Below are positions 23,592-32,230 of a stretch of 64,000 bases of DNA, in pieces. Below the pieces are notes generated by a model. That model was not told the origin of the DNA and searched no databases. It saw only the letters and a program-made list of their open reading frames with translations. Position numbers and translations under genes: made by a program. Each line of letters opens with the position of its first letter. Within the stretch, counting starts at the first letter, position 1. This stretch comes from Mycobacterium sp. 852013-51886_SCH5428379 (GTDB taxonomy: Bacteria > Actinomycetota > Actinomycetes > Mycobacteriales > Mycobacteriaceae): assembly GCF_001665575.1 (NCBI RefSeq), contig NZ_LZSU01000029.1, forward strand, positions 52,917 through 116,916. The letters run 5' to 3'.

Positions 23592-24269
23592 ATGGATCTT
23601 CTTAGCTATTGGCGTAGGTTGCTGCGGCGCTGGCCCGTATTCGTGTCCGTGTTCCTGGTGGTCGCCGCCGGCTTGACGGGGGTGGGGTTGCTCATACCCC
23701 CGTCCTACGACGCCACCGTACGGATCGTGTTCACGCCGAACCTGTCCGCGGATACCCCGATGGGAACCCGCCAGATCGCTGACCTCTATCTCACAAGCCG
23801 GATGAAAACGTATGCCGAAGTGGTGACGACCAACGAGGTCCTCCAACCGGTCATCGACTCCATCGGCCTGGACATGTCCGTTTCAGACCTGGTCGAACAG
23901 ACCGAGGTGACGATTCCGGCGGGCACGACGGTCATCGAGGTGGCGGTATCGGAGTCGACAGCGGAAAGCGCCGCCTCCACTGCCAATCGCATCGCCAATC
24001 AGATGCCGTGGGCGGTCGCGAGTCTCGAGGGCGCCGCGGCGACCGCCGAGTCACCGGTGCAGGTCCGGGTGCTCCAGCCCGCGGACATCCCCCAGGCCCC
24101 ATCGTCGCCGAAGATACTGCTGAACCTCGTGGTCGCGATCGGTCTGGCGTTCATCGCCGCCGTAGCGGCAGCGTTGCTCGTCGACAGCTTCCGCACCCAG
24201 GCGCCAAAGGCGGAGCCAGGCCACCGCGTTCGGCATTCCCAACCCCGCAGGGATCCCGACGGCCCCTGA
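23592..24269 (+). CDS. Wzz-type chain-length determinant, no kinase domain
   Basis: A 225-residue protein with a Wzz N-terminal layout: first membrane helix at about residues 14-36 (WPVFVSVFLVVAAGLTGVGLL), the beta-rich external start SYDATVRIVFTP, and a second helix at about 176-200 (ILLNLVVAIGLAFIAAVAAALLV) preceded by the Pro-rich QPADIPQAPSSPK typical of polysaccharide co-polymerases. The tyrosine autokinase domain that is often fused or adjacent is absent here. It should set polymer length at the membrane. ATG at 23592 with GGCGGGA upstream. First gene of the plus-strand run. Confidence 0.85.
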   Translation: MDLLSYWRRLLRRWPVFVSVFLVVAAGLTGVGLLIPPSYDATVRIVFTPNLSADTPMGTRQIADLYLTSRMKTYAEVVTTNEVLQPVIDSIGLDMSVSDLVEQTEVTIPAGTTVIEVAVSESTAESAASTANRIANQMPWAVASLEGAAATAESPVQVRVLQPADIPQAPSSPKILLNLVVAIGLAFIAAVAAALLVDSFRTQAPKAEPGHRVRHSQPRRDPDGP

Positions 24270-24358
24270 CGCCGGTGTCGTTTGTCGTCGCCGAGTTCCG
24301 CCGGTGGCCACCTCTCATTTGGATATAGTGGGCCGTAGCGTCCGGCCGGAGATGGGGG

Positions 24359-25144
24359 GTGGCGGTGCCGCGACCGATCGTCACGCGCCATGCTCGCTTC
24401 GACATCTCACACATCACCGAGCCCGAGGTCATCGACGCCATTCTGACGCGTGCAGCCCCCCTGGCCTCCGGCGCGGCTCATCTCGTCGTCACGCCCAACA
24501 TGAATCACATTGCGCGTCTTCAATCCTCAGCGGAATTCGCCGCAATCTACGAACGCGCCGGACTCATCCTGGCGGACGGCTGGCCGGTCGTGCGTCTGGC
24601 GAAGAGCCTGGGGGCGGACATCTCGGGTCGGTCCACCGGGAGCGGCATCACGCATACTCTCGCCCACACACCCGGCGGGGGGCGTCGTGTGTTCCTCATC
24701 GGTGGCTCGACTCCGGCGTCGCTCGACGCGGCGGCGGCGATCTTCCGCGAAAGCGGTTGGGTCGTCGAGTCGGAGCAGGCTCCGGTGGGATGGCTGAGTT
24801 CCCCTGACAACGTCCGGTCGCTCGCGGATCGAGTGGCCGCTTTCGATGCCGATCTCGTTCTGCTGGGAGTCGGATCGCCGCTCCAGGAGCGGGTGGGCGT
24901 CGCCCTGCTCGATGCCGAGGGGGTGACCGCGGTGTTGCTCGGAGTCGGTGCCTCCATCGACTTCGTCGCCGGGGAGCGGGCCCGTGCACCGAAATGGATG
25001 CAGCGCCTCGGAATCGAGTGGTTCCATCGCATCCTGACCGATCCCGGCCGGCTCTTGAAGCGCTACGTCGGAGACGTGATTCCGTTTCTTCAGGTGGTCC
25101 GGCAGTCACACGCCAGTTCGGGGAAATGGAGACAACGCAGATGA
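24359..25144 (+). CDS. WecG/TagA/CpsF family glycosyltransferase (GT26)
   Basis: A 261-residue transferase. Diagnostic segments are VVTPNMNHIARLQSS...GLILADGWPVVRLAKSLG, VFLIGGS, LVLLGVGSPLQERVG and AVLLGVGASIDFVAGERARAPKWMQRLGIEWFHRI. The family adds the second sugar (for example ManNAc or ManNAcA) to an undecaprenyl-linked primer at the inner membrane face. The start is GTG at 24359 after a G-rich site. A TATAGT hexamer at 24324-24329 suggests a second promoter inside the 89-base gap after the wzz-like gene. Overlaps the next gene by ATGA. Confidence 0.9.
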   Translation: MAVPRPIVTRHARFDISHITEPEVIDAILTRAAPLASGAAHLVVTPNMNHIARLQSSAEFAAIYERAGLILADGWPVVRLAKSLGADISGRSTGSGITHTLAHTPGGGRRVFLIGGSTPASLDAAAAIFRESGWVVESEQAPVGWLSSPDNVRSLADRVAAFDADLVLLGVGSPLQERVGVALLDAEGVTAVLLGVGASIDFVAGERARAPKWMQRLGIEWFHRILTDPGRLLKRYVGDVIPFLQVVRQSHASSGKWRQRR

Positions 25145-25989
25145 CCCTGCTCATCGTCACACCGATGTACAACGAGGCCGACAATGTGGCGGGTCTCGTC
25201 GAGACACTGCGAGCGCAGCGGTTTCAGGACTTCGACTGGGTGGTGGTCGACGACGGCAGCACCGACGGCACCGCCGAGCGGCTCGCGGAAGTCGACACCG
25301 AGCGCATCGCCACGGTGCTGACGAAGGCCAACGACGGCGGGCTGATCGCCGGGTCGGAATTCAGGTCATGGCGTTTCGGTGTGGACAGGGCGCTACCCCA
25401 GAAGCCCTACACGCATGTCATGAAATTGGACGCGGACGCCCGACTGGCGCCCGACTATCTCGAACGGATCGTGACTCTGGCAAGCGGCACCGTCGGCGTC
25501 GCCGGCGGCGTGATTGCCACAAGGGGTATGGCGGAGCAGAAGTTCCACGTGCCAGGGGCCGTCAAGCTGTACACCATCGACGCGTACCGGGCGACCGAGT
25601 CGATGCCGGCGGCACACGGTTTCGACGCGATCGACGAGGTCGCGGCCAGCCTGGTCGGTCTCGAGACGCGGGTGGATCCCGGCGCCCGGTTCGAGCTGGT
25701 GCGCGCCATCGGCGCCAGCGCCGGCGAGATCCAAGGTCGCTATCGCAACGGCCGGACGTGCCGGTGGATCGGCTACTCCTTTCCGTACTTCCTGGTCCAC
25801 TTCCTTCGGTACCTGGCTCGGCGCCCCTACGTCATCGGCGCGTTCGCGCTACTGTGGGGCTACCTCACCGCCGGTGGTGGGCCGTTCGCGCCGGAATTGA
25901 AGAAGGCGCATGCCCGCATGCAGCGCGCCAAGCTTGCGAGGGCCCTGCGCAACCCACTGGCCTTCTGGCGCGAGGCCTACAAGATCTGA
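25141..25989 (+). CDS. Glycosyltransferase family 2
   Basis: About 282 residues with the GT-A hallmarks: LLIVTPMYNEADNVAGLVETL, WVVVDDGSTDGT, and the metal-binding Asp motif MKLDADARLAPDYLE. A hydrophobic C-terminal patch (FLRYLARRPYVIGAFALLWGYL) may hold it at the membrane. ATG at 25141 overlaps the GT26 stop (ATGA) and has GGAG about eight bases upstream. It probably extends the lipid-linked repeat unit; donor and acceptor are unknown. Confidence 0.9.
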   Translation: MTLLIVTPMYNEADNVAGLVETLRAQRFQDFDWVVVDDGSTDGTAERLAEVDTERIATVLTKANDGGLIAGSEFRSWRFGVDRALPQKPYTHVMKLDADARLAPDYLERIVTLASGTVGVAGGVIATRGMAEQKFHVPGAVKLYTIDAYRATESMPAAHGFDAIDEVAASLVGLETRVDPGARFELVRAIGASAGEIQGRYRNGRTCRWIGYSFPYFLVHFLRYLARRPYVIGAFALLWGYLTAGGGPFAPELKKAHARMQRAKLARALRNPLAFWREAYKI

Positions 25990-26005
25990 CCCGTGAAATG
26001 CGCCG

Positions 26006-26932
26006 CTAGCGCTGTGAATCCTGCTCAGCGGCACGCTCCGTGACGCGCTCGAGAATTCGTTTACGCTCCCCGATGCCTATCGAATTCGTCGACTGAATGG
26101 CACACGCGATTTGGTCGGGCGGCAGGCTTTCGACGAAGGCCGTTTCGTCCTCCGGCCCGGTGAAGTCCCCCGTCCAACGCGAATGAGACAGAGAGCGGGT
26201 GTGTTTCGCCAACCCCGCCGCGTCCAGACCGAGGACTTGCTCGACGAAGACGCCATAGAGCACGTATTCGGCGAAGTGAGGCGTTTTGGCGAGGCTCTTC
26301 GCCCAGTTCATTCCCGTCGTCGCTTCGATTCGCGCCGTCATGGCCTCCACGACCGTCCGGCGCCAAACGACGATCTGATCTATGTATTCGGCGGTGTAGT
26401 AGTCGGATTCGGGAAGGCCGAGCAACCGCGCCGCTGCCGCGTACCAGGGAATATGCGCTTCGTGGACCAGCTCCACGTCACTCGCATGGAAGCGAGTCTT
26501 GCCGTCGGTCACCAGATTCGAGACGGTGAAGGGACGGATGAATACGCTGTCGCTGTCGACATGGACCACGATGTCGACTTCGCTGCGGAGGGTTGCGGCG
26601 ATCTTCATCATCTGCTGCGCAATCCAGCCGCGTACCGGCAGGCTGAACGGCGTCAGGTACACGTTGCGCCGGGGGAGCCGAAGTCTCGCACGCCATTTCG
26701 GCCCGGGCAGCGGCACCTTCCACAACCACTTCGGCAGTAGATCCTCCTGCGCGCCGAGGGTTCGTCGCGAGGTCGCGAGCTCGGCGAACAGCGGAAGATC
26801 GTGCCGAGGCACGTACAGCCGATGAGACATGCCGTCCGGTGCGAATTCATCGACGCTCGCGCAAAGCAGCCGGCAGACCTCAAAGTCGCCGCTGTAAGAG
26901 CACGTGATGAGCTGGACCGCGTTTCCGCTCAT
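26006..26932 (-). CDS. DUF6492-type glycosyltransferase-like protein
   Basis: About 308 residues. The N-terminus VQLITCSYSGDFEVCRLLCASVDEF and a D-x-D-like motif near residue 125 (VVHVDSDSVFI) suggest a GT-A-like nucleotide-sugar fold; it best resembles proteins annotated DUF6492. No membrane segment. ATG at 26932 is favoured by GGAG just upstream; ATG at an earlier MRPEAEP is possible. A TACACT -10-like hexamer (26997-27002) could give it its own promoter. It lies between converging genes (GT2 on the left) and below the GH6 gene on the same strand. Confidence 0.6.
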   Translation of the reverse strand: MSGNAVQLITCSYSGDFEVCRLLCASVDEFAPDGMSHRLYVPRHDLPLFAELATSRRTLGAQEDLLPKWLWKVPLPGPKWRARLRLPRRNVYLTPFSLPVRGWIAQQMMKIAATLRSEVDIVVHVDSDSVFIRPFTVSNLVTDGKTRFHASDVELVHEAHIPWYAAAARLLGLPESDYYTAEYIDQIVVWRRTVVEAMTARIEATTGMNWAKSLAKTPHFAEYVLYGVFVEQVLGLDAAGLAKHTRSLSHSRWTGDFTGPEDETAFVESLPPDQIACAIQSTNSIGIGERKRILERVTERAAEQDSQR

Positions 26933-27043
26933 TGGCTCCGCTTCTGGCCTCATCCGGATTTCCACCGATTTCTGCGCGCCGGGCAGGAACGTTCGTAGTG
27001 TACCCAGCATTGCATATATGGAGTATGGAGCAGCGGCGTCACA

Positions 27044-28231
27044 TCAACGCCGTCGCTTCTCCGGTGTGTTGGCCGCGTGCGCACCCTTGCGCCGCCCGAC
27101 GACCGCGAAACGCGACACCGCTGCGACCGCAACGCCCCCGACGAGAACCAACGCGATCCACTCCGCCGCCCGCCAGACACCAGTCGCCTGATCGCCTTCC
27201 CCGAGCAGGCGGTGCGCGGCAGACGCCCAGAACCCGATCGCCGGGCCACCTTGACAAGTGCCGTCGGTCTCCCCTGGGTTCTTCACCCACAGGAGGCCAT
27301 CGAGTGCGCCGCCCCAGAACAGCTGTGGCGCATGGCCCAATCGTGCCCCCGGGGCGTTGCAGAAGGTGTCCTGTGAGCCGGCGCCGTTTCGACCGATGTC
27401 GATGACGTAGTGCACGTGGTCGACGCCGAGCTTGCTGAGCTCGAACCGCACACTCTCGGCGTACCGCACCTCGTCTTCTGTCGAGTTGTAGTTCGAGACG
27501 TTGAGACTGAACCCCGCAATCTTATCGACGCCCACCGTTTTCAACCGGTCCGCGACCTCGGTTGCGCTCAACCAGTTCCCGTGCCCTGCATCGATGTAAA
27601 CCCGTGCGCCCGTGTCCGACAGCGCGTCGACCGCATACTGAAGGCTGCTCACGCGGTCGCCCTGTTCGCACTGCCCCAACTGTGCGAGCGCGTCGGGTTC
27701 GAGGATGACGATCGCGTCGCTGTGCCCCGTCAGCGCTTCGGCAGCGGCGTCCACCCATTCCTGATACTCCTGCTCATCACGGGCACCGGTGTACACCTGC
27801 CCGGCGAGCGCATTGCCCCCGCAATCGAGTTGGGGAATCCGGTAGAGCACTATCGTCGGGATTGCATTCGCCAACGTCGCGCCCCAGAGGTAGTCGCCGA
27901 TATCACGCCGGACCGTCGCGGTTGTAGACCAATCGGAGAACCACTTGGCTTGCGGTGTTTCCGCGATCGGACTCAATCGCGAATCCTCCCGCGCCGCTTC
28001 GATCGCCAGCAGTTGTGGATCGCGATACAACTTGGTGTCCACCGGCTTGCTGCCCGCTATCACCTCCGAATCCGAAGGGACCGGCAGTTGCCCTGAACGG
28101 GTGGCCGCGCCGACCGCCACCAACAGGACGGCAACGATCAGCACCGCCGCCATCACGAGAAGATAGGGGCCTTCTCGTCGCAGGACCCGCCGCCACCGCG
28201 ACGGAACGGGACCACCGTGCCCGCTGTTCAT
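27044..28231 (-). CDS. Glycoside hydrolase family 6 (cellulase-type), membrane-anchored at both ends
   Basis: A 395-residue protein. Residues about 23-42 form an N-terminal membrane helix, 95-345 a GH6 catalytic domain (VLYRIPQLDCGG, VILEPDALAQ with catalytic Asp180, VYIDAGHGNWL, AGFSLNVSNY, YVIDIGRNG, WVKNPGETDGTC), and about 357-378 a second helix before a basic tail. GH6 enzymes cleave beta-1,4-glucan, so the domain should sit outside the membrane and trim or edit a nascent glucan, as BcsZ does in cellulose operons. ATG at 28231 overlaps the stop of the O-antigen-ligase-like gene (ATGA). Confidence 0.87.
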   Translation of the reverse strand: MNSGHGGPVPSRWRRVLRREGPYLLVMAAVLIVAVLLVAVGAATRSGQLPVPSDSEVIAGSKPVDTKLYRDPQLLAIEAAREDSRLSPIAETPQAKWFSDWSTTATVRRDIGDYLWGATLANAIPTIVLYRIPQLDCGGNALAGQVYTGARDEQEYQEWVDAAAEALTGHSDAIVILEPDALAQLGQCEQGDRVSSLQYAVDALSDTGARVYIDAGHGNWLSATEVADRLKTVGVDKIAGFSLNVSNYNSTEDEVRYAESVRFELSKLGVDHVHYVIDIGRNGAGSQDTFCNAPGARLGHAPQLFWGGALDGLLWVKNPGETDGTCQGGPAIGFWASAAHRLLGEGDQATGVWRAAEWIALVLVGGVAVAAVSRFAVVGRRKGAHAANTPEKRRR

Positions 28232-29517
28232 CGATCAGGTGGTTCGTCGTGCGAATCGTCGGTTTTGGCCAGGAACAACACCGCGAGCGGGACCACCGTG
28301 ACGGACCAGAAGGCGGCGTTGTCGATGTAACCCAGCGGTACCTCGAGCCACCCGCACACGAGGGTCCCCGTGATCAGCATCGCGGCGATGGGAAGGCATG
28401 GGTTTCCGGGCGTGGTGGTGGCAAAGGTCTGGATGAGCAGCGAAGCGACAGCGACGAGCGCAAGCGAGATCCCGCCGGTGGCGAGCCATTGAACGAACTG
28501 ATTGTGTCCGGAGAACGCCCCAGAGCTCAGCTGGGAGGTGTCCGTCGCCGCGACCTGCGCATACCAATCCCTCCCCATGCCGAAGAGCGGCGCCTGCGAC
28601 GACCATTCCGTGAGCGAGCCGTTCCAGATGACTCCGCGGCCGGTGAATGCATCGGGATCCCAGCCCGCCGTCGCCGACAGCCAGCCCGCCAACGGCAGCA
28701 CAGACATCACCGCCAGGGTGGCAAGGGCTGCAAGTCGTGCCAGCGCGGACGCCGTGCGGTGCCGTCCGAACTTCGCGCAGGCCCAGGTCAGCGCGCCCAC
28801 CAGCAGCATTCCGCCCGCCGCGAACATCGCGATGCGACTCGACGACCAGCAGATGGCGAACCCGACGACGGCAAGCCCGGACACCCGCAGCCATCGTCGC
28901 CGGAGCATGAAGACCGCTGCCATCCCGATCGCCAGATACAGGCCCAGGATGTTCTCCGCCGTGAACATTCCCTGCAGCAGCCCCAGTGACGGGAAGACCG
29001 CCTTGTCGACACGCTCCCGCACAGTTCCGTCTGCCTCACGCACCCGGCCGGCATCTGGCTGCAGGAAACCGAACGCGATCGCGGCGACTGCCGTCAACAC
29101 CACGAGAGCACCCAGCGCGCCGAGCACACGGGGGCTGGGCCGCAACGCGGCCAGCGCCAGGATCACGACGAGGTAGAGGACACTCTCGGGGCTCGGAGAG
29201 CCGGAATACAGGGTGCGCGTCAGGATCACGAGCCAGGGCGCCAGCAACACAACGAGGCGCCACAGGCCGGGTCGAGTGAGGTCGTTGATCCGCAGAAGGA
29301 TGATGGCGACGCTGAGGCAGACGACCAGCAGGAAGGACATGCTCGAGACCAGGCCGGCGGCGGCCGGCCAAATCGGTTCCTCGCCGACCGGCACGAACAC
29401 CTTGTCCGCGGTCACCGACAGCACGATCCGAGCGCCGACCGCCCTACACCACAGGAGGCCGATGAGCAGTACGGCCAGGGCGTCACACGAGATGAACAGC
29501 CGGCTTCGCTGTTGCAT
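28228..29517 (-). CDS. O-antigen ligase / Wzy-like polymerase
   Basis: About 429 residues with roughly 11-12 hydrophobic helices and a large external loop containing the Wzy_C-type stretch (FTGRGVIWNGSLTEWSSQAPLFGMGRDWYAQ...SGHNQFVQWLATGGI), where the RG-x-W and His-x2-x-Phe pattern is typical of O-antigen ligases and polymerases. It should polymerise lipid-linked repeats or attach the chain to an acceptor outside the membrane. ATG at 29517 is chosen for the GGAGGG site three to four bases upstream. Translationally coupled to the GH6 gene. Confidence 0.87.
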   Translation of the reverse strand: MQQRSRLFISCDALAVLLIGLLWCRAVGARIVLSVTADKVFVPVGEEPIWPAAAGLVSSMSFLLVVCLSVAIILLRINDLTRPGLWRLVVLLAPWLVILTRTLYSGSPSPESVLYLVVILALAALRPSPRVLGALGALVVLTAVAAIAFGFLQPDAGRVREADGTVRERVDKAVFPSLGLLQGMFTAENILGLYLAIGMAAVFMLRRRWLRVSGLAVVGFAICWSSSRIAMFAAGGMLLVGALTWACAKFGRHRTASALARLAALATLAVMSVLPLAGWLSATAGWDPDAFTGRGVIWNGSLTEWSSQAPLFGMGRDWYAQVAATDTSQLSSGAFSGHNQFVQWLATGGISLALVAVASLLIQTFATTTPGNPCLPIAAMLITGTLVCGWLEVPLGYIDNAAFWSVTVVPLAVLFLAKTDDSHDEPPDR

Positions 29518-29653
29518 CCGCCCTCCGCTCGCACTGCTCGACGTACTGCCGTTCAAGTGGCGGTACGCGAGCACGTGGCGAATGCTACCGGCACGCCGGC
29601 CCCACGATCAGCAACGCGTACCTGGCCGGGAGGGGCGATGCAACAATTGCGGA

Positions 29654-30583
29654 GTGGCCGAACGTTACCTGATCGCGATCGCTACATACCTCCGCCCGAA
29701 AGGGCTGCAGCGATTACTCGACAGTGTGGAAGTGGCCATCTCGTCAGCGCCGGAGGACATGGCGCCGGTGGATGTCGTCGTCGTCGACAACGACGCCGAC
29801 GGATCTGCGCGTTCCACCGCAGCCGATCACCGGCTCGGCGCCACCTATGTCGTCGAACCCGAGCCCGGCATATCGGCTGCCCGCAACCGCGCGCTCGACC
29901 ACTTCAGCGATCGATACAGCGCGATCATCTTCGTCGATGACGACGAGTGGGTGTCCCCCGCTTGGTTGACCACCCTGACGACGTATGCGGCGCAGACGCG
30001 AGCCGACGTGGTGGTGGGCCCGGTGATCAGCGTGTTCCTCGAAAACACGCCGGAATGGGTGACGCGTGGCGGCTTCTTCGCCCAGCGATCGCGTCCGAGC
30101 GGTGAACAGCTACGTCACGCACCGACACACAACACGCTGCTGCTCCGCGACGCGTGGGTCCGCGCCGGCTCGCCCCGGTTCGACCCCGCGTTTTCGAGAA
30201 CGGGTGGGGAAGACACCGACTTCTTCCACGGGATCCGAAAGTCGGGTGCCGACATACTCTTCTGCGCGGAAGCCGCGGTGTACGAAGAGGTGCCCGTCGA
30301 CAGGCAGTCGTTGCGTTTCGTGCGCCGCCGAGCGATTCGCGAGGGCGCCAACGAGACCCGGGTGCTGCGGAAACACCGTGACCCGGTCGGAATTTCCCTG
30401 GCCAGAGGCGTCCGCAGCGGTGTGTACGGAATCCTGTTTCTCGGACTCGGTTTGGCGACAGGTCGCGGTGTCCAGGCACGGCCGTACTTCAGTCTGTTCT
30501 ACGCTCTCGGACAATTCGCAGGCATGTTCAATTACCAGGTCGAAGGGTATACGCGAGCCACCGGCTCGAACACCGGCCGTTAG
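29654..30583 (+). CDS. Glycosyltransferase family 2
   Basis: About 309 residues: YLIAIATYLRPKGLQRLLDSV, VVVDNDADGSA, EPEPGISAARNRALDHF, and the metal site IIFVDDDEWVSPAWL; FSRTGGEDTDFFHGIRKSG is the acceptor-side ED-type motif of GT2 enzymes. A C-terminal hydrophobic segment (GVYGILFLGLGLATG) may contact the membrane. GTG at 29654 is the first plausible start; there is no ideal ribosome site, so the N-terminus is uncertain. Divergent from the ligase-like gene; first of a four-gene plus-strand run. Confidence 0.88.
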   Translation: MAERYLIAIATYLRPKGLQRLLDSVEVAISSAPEDMAPVDVVVVDNDADGSARSTAADHRLGATYVVEPEPGISAARNRALDHFSDRYSAIIFVDDDEWVSPAWLTTLTTYAAQTRADVVVGPVISVFLENTPEWVTRGGFFAQRSRPSGEQLRHAPTHNTLLLRDAWVRAGSPRFDPAFSRTGGEDTDFFHGIRKSGADILFCAEAAVYEEVPVDRQSLRFVRRRAIREGANETRVLRKHRDPVGISLARGVRSGVYGILFLGLGLATGRGVQARPYFSLFYALGQFAGMFNYQVEGYTRATGSNTGR

Positions 30584-30613
30584 CGGGTTGGATCTGTCTG
30601 AAGGATTACGTTG

Positions 30614-32152
30614 ATGGCGCCGAACTTCGCCCGCAATACGCTTCTCGGATTCGTCGCCGGCGCGGCCGTCACTTTCTCCGGATTCGTCGGAAGCGCGATT
30701 GCCGCGCGACTGCTGGGCCCTGACGACTTCGGCGTGGTCGCGTACGTCGTCTGGTGCGTGACGATCGCTGTGGCGGTTGCAAACCTGGGCAGCGACGTGG
30801 TTCAGCAGCGCTTCATTCCGCAACTGCGCGCCGGGGACGACAGCGACCAGGTCGACGGTCTTGTCGGAGCGATCATGCGGCTCTCCATGCTGGCCGCCCT
30901 CGTCGTCGGCGTGGTGTTGTTCGCGTATCTGTCGGGTCCCGGGAGCAGCGCGCTGCAGGAAGGCTCTCCGCAATCCCAGACGGTCGTGATCGCCATCGCG
31001 TTGACCTGGTTCATCTGCTGGAGAATGGGCGACCTGTATCTGTTCAATCTGAGAGGTGAGCAGAGATTCGACGCACTCGCTCGCGTCTCGACCACGTCGG
31101 CGTTGCTGCGGGTGGCGACGACCGTACTGGGCGCCTGGCTGTTCGGGGTCCCCGGTGCTCTTGTGGGCTATATCGCCGCAACCATCATCCCGGCAAGCCG
31201 ACTGTTTCCGCTGCTGCGCCTCAAGCCGCATGTCGCCAAGTCGCTCAGGCGGGAACTCGTCGGGTTCGCGCTGATGAGTTGGACGATCGCGGTGATCGGG
31301 AATCTGCTCTTCGGCCGGACGCAGATCATCTTCCTCGAGCACTACACGACGATCGCCACCGTCGGCTTGTTCGCGGTCGCCCTCACCGTGGCCGAGATGG
31401 CAGCGCAGTTGCCGCCACTCCTCCTTTCCGCACTGTTGCCGCGCTTCAGTGAGCAACGCGGCCGGGGTGCACACGAGCACATGAAGCGCTTGTACCGAAC
31501 GATGACGGCGCTGATCGCGATGGTGATGATGCCGATCTGCCTCTGTCTGGCGGCGATTGCGCCGGTCTTGGTGCCGCTGATCTTCGGCCCGGAATTCGGC
31601 GACGCCGCCGGGGTGGCGTCGATCTTGTTGATTGCCATAGCGATCAACAGTCTTGGCGGAACCAACCTCTCGCTGATCCTCAGCATGGGCAAGAACAACA
31701 TCCTCTGGCTTTCGAATGCCGTCGGCCTCGCCGGCGTGATCGCACTGAGTTTCCTGCTGATCCCTCAGTACGGGCTCATGGGTGCCGCCTGGTCGCGCGC
31801 GATCATCCAGGTAGTGGTCATTCTGATCGAAATCGGCTGTGCAGCAATTCTGTTGAGACTTTCGGTGCCGTACCGCGCGCTCGGGGCGATAGCGATCGCC
31901 GCGGTGGCCCAAGGCGCGGTCGCTCATGTCACCGTCGTGAACCTGAGTGGTCCGTGGTCGTTGGTGCTCGCCGTACCCGCCGCAGTGATCACGTATCTGG
32001 TTGCCGTCCGCGTGCTTCGGATTCTGCCGTTGGTGGACCCCGAACTGCCCGATCGGCTCGTTTCCCAGGCCCCGGATCGACTGAAGCCACTGATGTCGCG
32101 AGTTCTACGGCTGCTGTCACCGACGACAGCGGGGCGCACAGAGCAGGATTGA
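30614..32152 (+). CDS. Wzx-type polysaccharide flippase (MOP superfamily)
   Basis: A 512-residue integral membrane protein with about 14 helices and the MOP N-terminal signature (NTLLGFVAGAAVTFSGFVGSAIAARLLGPDDFGVVAYVVW). Members flip undecaprenyl-linked sugar units from the inner to the outer face of the membrane. ATG at 30614 has AAGGA eight bases upstream and is preferred over the adjacent TTG at 30611. Thirty bases after the GT2 gene, so likely in one operon with it. Confidence 0.9.
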   Translation: MAPNFARNTLLGFVAGAAVTFSGFVGSAIAARLLGPDDFGVVAYVVWCVTIAVAVANLGSDVVQQRFIPQLRAGDDSDQVDGLVGAIMRLSMLAALVVGVVLFAYLSGPGSSALQEGSPQSQTVVIAIALTWFICWRMGDLYLFNLRGEQRFDALARVSTTSALLRVATTVLGAWLFGVPGALVGYIAATIIPASRLFPLLRLKPHVAKSLRRELVGFALMSWTIAVIGNLLFGRTQIIFLEHYTTIATVGLFAVALTVAEMAAQLPPLLLSALLPRFSEQRGRGAHEHMKRLYRTMTALIAMVMMPICLCLAAIAPVLVPLIFGPEFGDAAGVASILLIAIAINSLGGTNLSLILSMGKNNILWLSNAVGLAGVIALSFLLIPQYGLMGAAWSRAIIQVVVILIEIGCAAILLRLSVPYRALGAIAIAAVAQGAVAHVTVVNLSGPWSLVLAVPAAVITYLVAVRVLRILPLVDPELPDRLVSQAPDRLKPLMSRVLRLLSPTTAGRTEQD

Positions 32153-32230
32153 CGATTCTGAGGCCCACAAAGGATTACGCTTGGCGCGAGCACGAACGAC
32201 TGGGCCAGGCAGCACGCAGAGAGGCTGTAG

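Noticed and set aside
23405..23605. Short plus-strand open frame upstream of the wzz-like gene
   Set aside because: No ribosome site, no recognisable protein character, overlaps the proper wzz start.
27448..27458. GCACACTC in the GH6 gene as a further copy of the palindromic element
   Set aside because: A single half-box inside coding sequence with no partner boxes at the 20/46 spacing.
30110..31927. Long reverse-strand open frame opposite the GT2 and wzx genes
   Set aside because: Low-complexity His/Gln/Arg/Asp-rich shadow of a clear membrane flippase; no ribosome site.
30601..32179. AAGGATTACG occurring before both the flippase (30601) and near the Gfo/Idh gene (32170)
   Set aside because: At 30601 it is simply the Shine-Dalgarno; at 32170 it lies about 50 bases from the start codon. 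Two 10-base matches are not enough for a shared element.
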